Origin: Nitrososphaerota archaeon
GTDB taxonomy: Archaea > Thermoproteota > Nitrososphaeria > Nitrososphaerales > UBA183
Direction of reading: 5' to 3'
NCBI GenBank assembly: GCA_029785685.1
Contig: JAFLZE010000064.1
Coordinates: forward strand, 1-5,859
Length of the DNA: 5,859 bases
The translations under genes were made by a program, and so were the position numbers. Numbering within the stretch: the stretch's first letter is position 1; every line of letters begins with the position of its first letter. The notes below the pieces were generated by a model. That model did not search any database. It was not told the origin of the DNA and saw only the letters and a list, made by a program, of their open reading frames with translations. Below are positions 1 to 3,972 of the stretch, piece by piece.

Positions 1-72
1 GTTCCAGACTACTTTCCTCTGTACTCCGGCCGCGAAGCTGTAAATGTAGATGAGGAAAGCCAGAAAAGAGCC
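1..72 (-). pseudogene. possible inverted fragment of a DUF5658-like membrane protein
   Basis: Read on the minus strand, these 24 codons give a strongly hydrophobic stretch (SFLAFLIYIYSFAAG) followed by basic residues (VQRKVVW). This is the pattern expected for the third membrane helix and cytoplasmic loop of the DUF5658-like protein, where the copy at 580-978 has LPLFYLVFVQDKTGKHQ. The plus strand next to it (from about 69) encodes only the C-terminal part of that same protein. An inverted piece of the gene is therefore a reasonable reading, matching the clearer inversion in the neighbouring pilin. The similarity is in pattern, not in a long identity, and the left end lies outside the window. 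A short unrelated plus-strand frame (1-93) is also open, so the call is tentative. Confidence 0.35.
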
Positions 73-176
73 GGATGGTCAAGCTTTCCGCGGTGATCGC
101 TCTCACGGGGGCGGACCTCCTGCTGTTTTACGTCGTAGGCATCAATAATTTGCATGCCCTTCTGTCGACCGTCTGA
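54..176 (+). pseudogene. C-terminal fragment of a DUF5658-like membrane protein (copy 1)
   Basis: The frame ending at the TGA at 174-176 encodes RMVKLSAVIALTGADLLLFY and then VVGINNLHALLSTV. It aligns with the C-terminus of the copy at 580-978, which reads RTLKLAGVVALAGADLFLFY and then VVGINNLHALLFS. Upstream the frame is closed by a TGA at 51-53, and the homology starts near 69-75, so the protein cannot be followed further on this strand. The rest may be inverted (see 1-72), deleted or outside the window. It sits 805 bases before the equivalent stretch of the second copy and just ahead of an identical promoter, so it belongs to the tandem pilin/DUF5658 array. Whether any product is made is unknown. 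Confidence 0.7.
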
Positions 177-204
177 AAAGCTGGGCATTTCTGGTCCCTT
201 CTTG

Positions 205-218
205 CTATAATAATATAG
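205..218. promoter_or_regulatory. AT-rich dyad upstream of pilin promoter, copy 1
   Basis: CTATA-ATAA-TATAG is a perfect 5-base inverted repeat about 32 bases upstream of the TATA element. It may be a regulator site or a second TATA-like element. It is conserved exactly in the second cassette at 1010-1023. Confidence 0.45.
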
Positions 219-230
219 ACTTCAGACACT

Positions 231-248
231 AATTGTTGATACACAATT
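231..248. promoter_or_regulatory. putative operator dyad AATTGT-N6-ACAATT, copy 1
   Basis: A perfect 6-base inverted repeat with a 6-base spacer ends two bases before the TATA element. In archaea this is where TFB contacts the promoter, so a bound dimeric regulator could block or assist assembly. The same dyad occurs at 1036-1053. No cognate regulator gene is visible in the window. Confidence 0.55.
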
Positions 249-249
249 C

Positions 250-257
250 TTATTTAA
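250..257 (+). promoter_or_regulatory. TATA box of the disrupted pilin gene
   Basis: TTATTTAA is centred about 29 bases before the ATG at 283. Archaeal transcription starts about 25 bases after the TATA centre, so the mRNA would be nearly leaderless. No Shine-Dalgarno sequence precedes the ATG, which agrees. Confidence 0.7.
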
Positions 258-345
258 CCGAGTCAAAAGGTTAGAGTTCAATATGCAGATAACGAACGTA
301 AAAGGAAGAAAAGCAATTTCACCAGTCATAGCCACGGTCATCCTC

Positions 346-356
346 ATCGCCATCGC
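346..356 (+). repeat. left arm of short inverted repeat bounding the inverted block
   Basis: ATCGCCATCGC here faces its inverse at 514-524, with 10 of 11 bases pairing and 8 in an unbroken run (349-356 with 514-521). The repeat encodes the AI-rich part of the pilin helix, so some repetition is expected from the codons alone. Confidence 0.5.
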
Positions 357-513
357 GCATGACCCTCCGGCCAACGTAGCGCTAGTTACTGACGTTGCAG
401 CTGTTCCGGTATTACTCAATGTAACTGCACACGACGATCCGGAGGTGCAGGTAGCAGTGCCCGATACCCTCGCCGTAGACGTGAACGACCCGAACAGACC
501 GAACACGAACCCT
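357..513 (-). pseudogene. pilin body fragment in inverted orientation
   Basis: Read on the minus strand, this block continues a pilin after its first helix half: GFVFGLFGSFTSTARVSG, then a Cys/Ser/Thr-rich segment with SNTGTAATSVTSATLAGGSC. Its first part equals the intact pilin at the nucleotide level. Its later part is only similar in style (the intact copy has QNTGTANAAITSITLVYGG). It has no start codon or promoter of its own on the minus strand that looks functional. Turning the block round between the short repeats would join it in frame with the N-terminus encoded at 283-356. Confidence 0.75.
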
Positions 514-524
514 GCGATGGCTAT
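514..524 (-). repeat. right arm of short inverted repeat bounding the inverted block
   Basis: This is the partner of 346-356. The core GCGATGGC (514-521) is the exact inverse of 349-356. Pilin-like sequence continues a few bases beyond it (to about 530, encoding AAIA on the minus strand), so the true breakpoint could lie at 530 rather than in this repeat. Confidence 0.45.
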
Positions 525-579
525 AGCTGCTCCTGCTCGTCTTGGACGTTGGAAGGCTAGGCTCGTTTGGCACTACAAG

Positions 580-978
580 ATGGCGTCAGAAAGGGACAAA
601 CGATGGATCATGCAGCTCGACCTCGAGACTCTGCAGGAGTTCGTCTGGCCGTTGTTCATCGGGTTCGTGTGCCTGACCTTCCTGGATGTCTACACCACGA
701 CCCTGGCGTTCGACTTTGGTCCGCTCTTCCACGAGGAGAACCCCATCGCGGCTGCGCTGTTCAGCCTGCAGTTCCAGGGCTACCTCCTCGCGCTGGTTTT
801 CAAGTATCTCCCGATGTTACCGTTGTTTTACCTGGTGTTCGTCCAAGATAAGACAGGGAAGCACCAATTGCAGGTCAGGACGCTAAAGCTGGCAGGGGTG
901 GTGGCCCTCGCTGGCGCGGATTTGTTCTTGTTCTACGTGGTCGGAATCAACAATTTGCATGCTTTGCTCTTCTCTTAG
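580..978 (+). CDS. DUF5658-like small membrane protein (copy 2)
   Basis: From the ATG at 580 the protein is 132 residues. It has about four hydrophobic segments, at roughly residues 21-43, 56-73, 78-88 and 102-130. The first helix ends in LDVYTTTLAFDFGPLFHEEN-P (residues 35-55). The aspartate and threonines, then a glycine and an acidic-Asn-Pro turn, are the pattern of DUF5658, a family of unknown function. No catalytic role can be given. ATG 610 is a possible alternative start. Neither start has a clear Shine-Dalgarno or a TATA box at the right distance, so expression probably depends on the pilin promoter upstream. The frame is open back to 283, so the product could be fused to the pilin signal plus an antisense-encoded linker of about 75 residues. 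The C-terminus is clearly homologous to the fragment at 54-176. Confidence 0.7.
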   Translation: MASERDKRWIMQLDLETLQEFVWPLFIGFVCLTFLDVYTTTLAFDFGPLFHEENPIAAALFSLQFQGYLLALVFKYLPMLPLFYLVFVQDKTGKHQLQVRTLKLAGVVALAGADLFLFYVVGINNLHALLFS

Positions 979-1009
979 TGAAGAGTTTCGGCGTTACGCT
1001 CGTTTCTTG

Positions 1010-1023
1010 CTATAATAATATAG
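1010..1023. promoter_or_regulatory. AT-rich dyad upstream of pilin promoter, copy 2
   Basis: This is the second copy of CTATA-N4-TATAG, unchanged from 205-218. It lies about 32 bases upstream of the TATA element. Confidence 0.45.
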
Positions 1024-1035
1024 ACTTCAGACACT

Positions 1036-1053
1036 AATTGTTGATACACAATT
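1036..1053. promoter_or_regulatory. putative operator dyad AATTGT-N6-ACAATT, copy 2
   Basis: This is a perfect inverted repeat abutting the TATA element of the intact pilin gene, identical to 231-248. Its place suggests control of transcription start. The binding protein is unknown. Confidence 0.55.
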
Positions 1054-1054
1054 C

Positions 1055-1062
1055 TTATTTAA
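1055..1062 (+). promoter_or_regulatory. TATA box of the intact pilin gene
   Basis: TTATTTAA is centred about 29 bases before the ATG at 1088, which predicts a very short or absent leader. This spacing supports ATG 1088 over the in-frame ATG at 1076. Confidence 0.7.
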
Positions 1063-1087
1063 GCGGGCTGAAGGGTTGAGGTTCCAC

Positions 1088-1558
1088 ATGCAGATAACGA
1101 ACGTAAAAGGAAGAAAAGCAATATCTCCAGTCATAGCCACGGTCATACTCATCGCCATCACACTCATCGCAGCCATCGCCATCGCAGGGTTCGTGTTCGG
1201 TCTGTTCGGGTCGTTCACGAGCACAGCGCGGTTGGCGGTTTCCGCCACATCAATTTCGGCAACTAGTTTCACTACCACTTGTACTACCACTTGTACTATC
1301 ACTGTCCAGAACACCGGGACAGCCAACGCAGCCATCACCTCGATTACTCTCGTCTACGGAGGAGTGACATACACCGGGACAATAGCGACAGCATCCCAGC
1401 CCACTGTGACAGCCGGTAGTTCCTATACCTTAGAGCTTTCAGTGGCGGGAACATGGAGTCCAAGCAGCTTCGGTGCAGCCTCGTCCGGACAGGCATTCAG
1501 TGGATCTCTGGGCGCCTCGAACGGTGGGTCAATCTCCTTCACAGGGACATTCGAGTAG
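1088..1558 (+). CDS. archaeal type IV pilin / pilin-like surface protein (copy 2, intact)
   Basis: This 156-residue precursor is a subunit of a type IV pilus or a related surface filament. Residues 1-10 form a short basic signal (KGRK) and cleavage by the archaeal prepilin peptidase is expected next to K10/A11. Residues 11-42 are the hydrophobic assembly helix, beginning AISPVIATVILIAITLIAA and ending FGLFGSF. The remainder is rich in Ser, Thr, Gly and Ala, with a beta-strand-like QNTGTANAAITSITLVYGG region typical of archaeal pilin head domains (Pilin_N/PF07790-type). Two cysteines fall in a TTTCTTTC repeat at about residues 62-69, from a 12-base tandem duplication. The many Ser/Thr and several Asn residues could accept glycans, in keeping with the glycosyltransferase downstream. 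The start at 1088 is chosen from the promoter spacing and the matching start at 283. It is the second unit of an 805-base tandem array. Confidence 0.85.
   Translation: MQITNVKGRKAISPVIATVILIAITLIAAIAIAGFVFGLFGSFTSTARLAVSATSISATSFTTTCTTTCTITVQNTGTANAAITSITLVYGGVTYTGTIATASQPTVTAGSSYTLELSVAGTWSPSSFGAASSGQAFSGSLGASNGGSISFTGTFE
1271..1294 (+). repeat. 12-base tandem duplication in the pilin gene
   Basis: ACTACCACTTGT occurs twice in a row, followed by a third diverged copy (ACTATCACTGTC). It encodes TTTC-TTTC and keeps the reading frame, so copy-number change would lengthen or shorten the head domain in four-residue steps. Confidence 0.85.
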
Positions 1559-1574
1559 GAGCAGAGACAATGAA

Positions 1575-1610
1575 GTCAGGCGCACAGCCTGACAACGCGG
1601 ATGTGCGCCT
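1575..1610 (+). terminator. two mutually exclusive hairpins after the pilin gene
   Basis: GTCAGGC (1575-1581) pairs with GCCTGAC (1587-1593) around a 5-base loop. AGGCGCACA (1578-1586) pairs with TGTGCGCCT (1602-1610) around a 15-base loop. The two stems share bases and cannot form together. The second is followed by a pyrimidine tract CTCCCTTTCT, so it may end or process the pilin transcript. An attenuator-like switch is possible, but there is nothing to show a ligand or a leader peptide. Confidence 0.45.
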
Positions 1611-1653
1611 CTCCCTTTCTATGATTAAGGGTGTGGATGGATGAACGAGTCTC

Positions 1654-1660
1654 ATATTAT
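1654..1660 (+). promoter_or_regulatory. TATA-like element for the seven-gene operon
   Basis: ATATTAT is centred 25 bases before the ATG at 1682, the distance expected for an archaeal leaderless transcript. No Shine-Dalgarno sequence is seen before that ATG. It is the only candidate promoter seen ahead of the overlapping gene run. Confidence 0.5.
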
Positions 1661-1681
1661 TCACCATCTCGGGATTAGACA

Positions 1682-2176
1682 ATGAAATTCATTTCCCTTC
1701 GAGACAGGGCGGATATGGGTGGAGCCCTTATGTTGATTGTATCCTTGTTCGGTCTCATCGGCAATGTAATGATCGACTACAACTGGGGGACAGGAATTCC
1801 TAGTTACATAGCTACGGGTTATGCCCTAACACTCGGTAGGGTCGTTCCGTTGATGTTAGGTTTTTATGGGGTAGGCGCAGGAACATATTTTCTGTTCTTC
1901 CTGCTTTCTTTCTTCATTCTCAACAGAAGCGAACCGCGCGGACAGAACTTGACGCAGACCATCGGCGTCGCCGGAGCGATTATTGTTCTATTCGAGCTTG
2001 GCCTTTGGTATTTCGTTCCATATTTCATGGATAAGTGGGTAATCGCCGCAGTTGCTGGGACCCCCCTGGCTGCGTTCACCAACTGGGACCTGCTCGGGTT
2101 GGGCGCCACCCTGCTTGTCATGACGCAAGGTCTGCTTCTCGTGACGAAATCCGAGCCAAAGATCGAGATTCCATGA
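1682..2176 (+). CDS. four-pass membrane protein of unknown function
   Basis: This 164-residue protein is not assigned to a known family. Hydrophobic segments lie at about residues 13-31, 56-80, 93-115 and 135-154, with short charged loops such as NRSEPRGQN (81-89) and a polar tail KSEPKIEIP. No catalytic motif stands out. An acidic residue is buried in the third helix (LFELGLWYF, 103-111), loosely recalling the Glu-Trp pattern of the two related proteins later in the operon, but the resemblance is too weak to claim homology. The start follows a TATA-like element by 25 bases and is likely leaderless. The stop overlaps the start of the next gene as ATGA, so this is the first gene of a translationally coupled operon. 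Confidence 0.75.
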   Translation: MKFISLRDRADMGGALMLIVSLFGLIGNVMIDYNWGTGIPSYIATGYALTLGRVVPLMLGFYGVGAGTYFLFFLLSFFILNRSEPRGQNLTQTIGVAGAIIVLFELGLWYFVPYFMDKWVIAAVAGTPLAAFTNWDLLGLGATLLVMTQGLLLVTKSEPKIEIP

Positions 2177-2607
2177 AGACCGATTTCGGACTTGCGGTAA
2201 TGTCGGCCACTGTACTCAATCTCCTGTTCGCCTGGACCAGCCACATGCTGGGCCCTCTGGGCGAATGGTTCACCTATGTGTTCAGCAGAACGGGGTTGGC
2301 GACCGCTGATGTCCTGTCTGTTTTTCTAGTTTCTCTGTTCTATGTCTCCGCAGCGTCTCTGGCAGTCAGCAGCAGATTAGCGCCGAAGCTGACGCGTGCT
2401 CTGTTGTGGACATTCCTGTTGGTTCTTCCATTGCCAATTGAGGTCGCTCTCTTCGATTCGGGGGAGGTGGGCTTCCCGGTTATGACCATCGCTCCTGCGT
2501 GGCTCACTAACATGTTCCTCCTGACGGTCTGCATAGCGGGAAGTTCCACTGCTATACTTGTGGAATACGCGCTCCACCGTAAAATCAAAGGCAGCCTGGT
2601 CAGATGA
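2173..2607 (+). CDS. four-pass membrane protein of unknown function
   Basis: This 144-residue protein has hydrophobic segments at about residues 7-26, 45-66, 75-94 and 108-131, and a basic C-terminus (HRKIKGSLVR). A short loop DSGEVGFP (95-102) carries the only acidic pair. No family is recognised and no enzyme motif is visible. The start ATG overlaps the previous stop as ATGA. A longer frame runs upstream to 2035 but lies inside the preceding gene and has no membrane character there, so ATG 2173 is preferred. There is no clear Shine-Dalgarno, which suits translation by coupling. The role is presumably as a subunit or accessory of the same membrane system as its neighbours. Confidence 0.75.
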   Translation: MKTDFGLAVMSATVLNLLFAWTSHMLGPLGEWFTYVFSRTGLATADVLSVFLVSLFYVSAASLAVSSRLAPKLTRALLWTFLLVLPLPIEVALFDSGEVGFPVMTIAPAWLTNMFLLTVCIAGSSTAILVEYALHRKIKGSLVR

Positions 2608-3260
2608 AGTGGCCGCTCTCAGGCCCAAGTGTGCTCACAACGCTAAACAGGGGCCTGAACATCACTTTTGGCGTCGAAGTCGCAGTGCTGGTGGCGTATT
2701 CCGCACTCAAGATCGCTTACTTCGGCCCGAATGCCCAGATTGACTTTCTGATATTCAACCCATATTGTCATACAGTCGTACTGTGGGGGGTTGCGTACGT
2801 CCTCGTAAAGAGGTTCTACCCTGTCAAGGTGCTCTATTTCGTGTTTCTCTGGGGGTTTGAGGAACTCGCCTGGAACACGGCCTACTTCTTGGCCAAGTAC
2901 CCGATCAGCTTGGCATGGGGTTCTGTCGTCGCCTCGCCTGAATGGTATCGCTACATGCTGGTCCTCTTGGTGATCTCTACTCTTAGCATATTCGCGATTG
3001 GGCATCGTATGACACTAAATCGACCTTGGTTATTCGGATTCCTAGGATTCGAGCTGGTGTACATCCTTGCGGGTGCACCCATTGTCTACGCCCCTTTCGG
3101 AGGCGGGTATACCCCATCAAACTGGATTTGGGAGACGCTCTACAATATTCTAGCGATGGTCTTCTATCTGGAAATATTTCGGGAGCGGAAGTTCAGCTTC
3201 ACCAGCACTCTTGCCGAGAGACACTCGTCCCCAGAGCCGAGCCAAGGGGGGGCCAGATGA
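2604..3260 (+). CDS. multi-pass membrane protein with WGxxExxWN motif (paralogue 1)
   Basis: This 218-residue protein has about six hydrophobic segments, near residues 21-38, 55-70, 74-97, 116-134, 142-160 and 174-191, and a polar tail rich in Ser and Glu. Residues 83-91 read WGFEELAWN, preceded by GVAY (62-65) and followed by YP (99-100). The same order GVAY, aromatic/basic loop, WGLSEIVWN, YP occurs at nearly the same positions in the protein at 3382-3972, so the two are diverged paralogues. Conserved Glu, Trp and Asn inside a helix suggest a functional site, but none is known to me for this motif. The gene overlaps its upstream neighbour as ATGA and the following small ORF as ATGA. Confidence 0.8.
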   Translation: MKWPLSGPSVLTTLNRGLNITFGVEVAVLVAYSALKIAYFGPNAQIDFLIFNPYCHTVVLWGVAYVLVKRFYPVKVLYFVFLWGFEELAWNTAYFLAKYPISLAWGSVVASPEWYRYMLVLLVISTLSIFAIGHRMTLNRPWLFGFLGFELVYILAGAPIVYAPFGGGYTPSNWIWETLYNILAMVFYLEIFRERKFSFTSTLAERHSSPEPSQGGAR

Positions 3261-3382
3261 ACCCGATCACCAATCTCCTATTCTGCACGAAAGCTAATGT
3301 GGTGGACTGTTCGTCTCGGGTCGCGTCGCTCTCCAGCTATTCACTGGGTGTCCTTGCGCTGGCCTTCGAGGGGCGAGAATAA
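3257..3382 (+). CDS. small ORF, 41 residues, locked in the operon by overlaps at both ends
   Basis: This frame starts with ATGA overlapping the stop of the preceding gene and ends with TAATG overlapping the start of the next, the junction types seen elsewhere in the operon. The product has two cysteines (positions 9 and 18), a Ser-rich centre (SSRVASLSSYS) and an acidic end (FEGRE). It has no clear membrane helix and no recognised family. A run of G residues (3246-3252) four bases before the ATG could act as a ribosome binding site. It may be a real small protein, a spacer that couples translation between the two paralogues, or the remnant of a gene. The precise fit at both ends favours translation. 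Confidence 0.5.
   Translation: MNPITNLLFCTKANVVDCSSRVASLSSYSLGVLALAFEGRE
3368..3373 (+). promoter_or_regulatory. Shine-Dalgarno for the gene at 3382
   Basis: GAGGGG lies eight bases before the ATG at 3382 and supports that start within the TAATG overlap. Confidence 0.6.
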
Positions 3383-3972
3383 TGAAGGGTCCTGTGCTTG
3401 TCCAATGGGGGTTCAGCCTCGTCGCGCTCTACGCGGCCATCGCGTTTGTGGGTAAGGAAGTTTACATAATTGCTACCCAGGGAGCGTCTGCGGCTATTGA
3501 GTATGTTCCCATACTCCCGCGCGTGGGCATCATGGGGGTGAGCGTGATAATGTTCGGCGTGGCTTACGCCGGGCTCATCTTCCCGAGGTACGGCAAAAAG
3601 TCGGCATGGGTTCTCGGACTTATGTGGGGGCTCTCTGAAATTGTGTGGAACGTGGAAGCCGTGTTCCTCTATCCGGCGGCGCTCTTGCCTGCTGTCGCCC
3701 TTCCGTTTTGGTGGTTATACATCGGAGGGGTTTGTGCTCTATTTGTTGCCTCGGTGGGGGTCCTCCGGTCAAACCTCAGGCTCACGAAGCTCACGGTAGC
3801 TATGCTCATTGTCGTGATCCTTCTCTCGCCCTTGGGAGACGCCGTGTCCTCGCTTATTCTTCCGGGCATTACCGTCGGTAGCGTGACGCTCCCCGAAGTC
3901 CTCGCGGGCCAGGCGCCCTCCCACGCTTTCGTGATAGCTACGACCCTGGCGCTGGTCAGGAGGGTTGCATGA
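3382..3972 (+). CDS. multi-pass membrane protein with WGxxExxWN motif (paralogue 2)
   Basis: This 196-residue protein has about five or six hydrophobic segments, near residues 10-30, 49-67, 74-96, 101-127, 136-160 and 181-194. Residues 82-90 read WGLSEIVWN, matching WGFEELAWN of the 2604 protein, and both have GVAY about 21 residues earlier, an F-x-x-(R/K)-Y-x-x-K-type loop and a YP soon after. Outside this core they differ strongly, so the duplication is old. No enzyme family is recognised. The start is backed by a GAGGGG site eight bases upstream and by overlap with the small ORF. The stop overlaps the glycosyltransferase start as ATGA, so it is probably made together with that enzyme at the membrane. 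Confidence 0.8.
   Translation: MKGPVLVQWGFSLVALYAAIAFVGKEVYIIATQGASAAIEYVPILPRVGIMGVSVIMFGVAYAGLIFPRYGKKSAWVLGLMWGLSEIVWNVEAVFLYPAALLPAVALPFWWLYIGGVCALFVASVGVLRSNLRLTKLTVAMLIVVILLSPLGDAVSSLILPGITVGSVTLPEVLAGQAPSHAFVIATTLALVRRVA
3958..3964 (+). promoter_or_regulatory. strong Shine-Dalgarno for the glycosyltransferase
   Basis: AGGAGGG is four bases before the ATG at 3969. It is the best ribosome binding site in the operon and fixes that start. It suggests that this gene is translated well on its own, not just by coupling. Confidence 0.75.

Larger units (their letters stand above)
199..257 (+). repeat. 59-base direct repeat, promoter copy 1
   Basis: These 59 bases are identical to 1004-1062, an offset of 805 bases. 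They cover the AT-rich upstream region, two dyads and the TATA element of the pilin promoter. Flanking bases on both sides differ, so identity is confined to the promoter block and then resumes in the pilin start (72 bases from 283, 3 mismatches with 1088-1159). Confidence 0.95.
283..530 (+). pseudogene. type IV pilin gene with inverted body (copy 1)
   Basis: Bases 283-354 encode the archaeal pilin signal and hydrophobic start, with KGRKAISPVIATVILIAI, and match the intact pilin at 1088-1159 with 3 differences in 72. A class III prepilin peptidase would cut near GRK/AISPV. After about 354 the plus strand no longer encodes pilin. Bases 480-521 are the exact reverse complement of 1178-1219 of the intact gene (42 of 42), with weaker homology to 530. 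The minus strand of about 357-513 encodes pilin body: GFVFGLFGSFTSTAR, then a Ser/Thr-rich stretch with LSNTGTAATSVTSATLAGG. The pilin body is thus backwards and also truncated, with about 55 residues against about 120 in the intact copy. The plus-strand frame stays open through the inverted block and runs into the DUF5658 gene, giving a 231-codon hybrid ORF (283-978). It may be a dead gene, one phase of a switch, or an assembly error. Confidence 0.8.
1004..1062 (+). repeat. 59-base direct repeat, promoter copy 2
   Basis: This is identical to 199-257 in all 59 bases. It lies between the DUF5658-like gene (stop at 976-978) and the intact pilin, in the same relative position as in the first cassette. 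Confidence 0.95.

Noticed and set aside
199..1062. Repeats as a CRISPR array or transposon ends
   Set aside because: Only two copies 805 bases apart with genes between them, no regular spacers, no transposase and no target-site duplication seen.
1076..1087. Upstream ATG giving a four-residue longer pilin
   Set aside because: The promoter spacing and the matching first cassette, which lacks this extension, both favour ATG 1088.
1027..1338. Minus-strand ORF antisense to the intact pilin
   Set aside because: It is the antisense of a repetitive Ala/Ile/Ser/Thr-rich coding region. It shows that the antisense of pilin DNA tends to be open, which also weakens the weight of the open antisense stretch in the 283-978 hybrid.
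1570..1644. 24-codon plus-strand ORF between the pilin and the operon
   Set aside because: It is mostly made of the hairpin sequence, has no clear ribosome binding site or promoter of its own, and resembles no leader peptide type I know.
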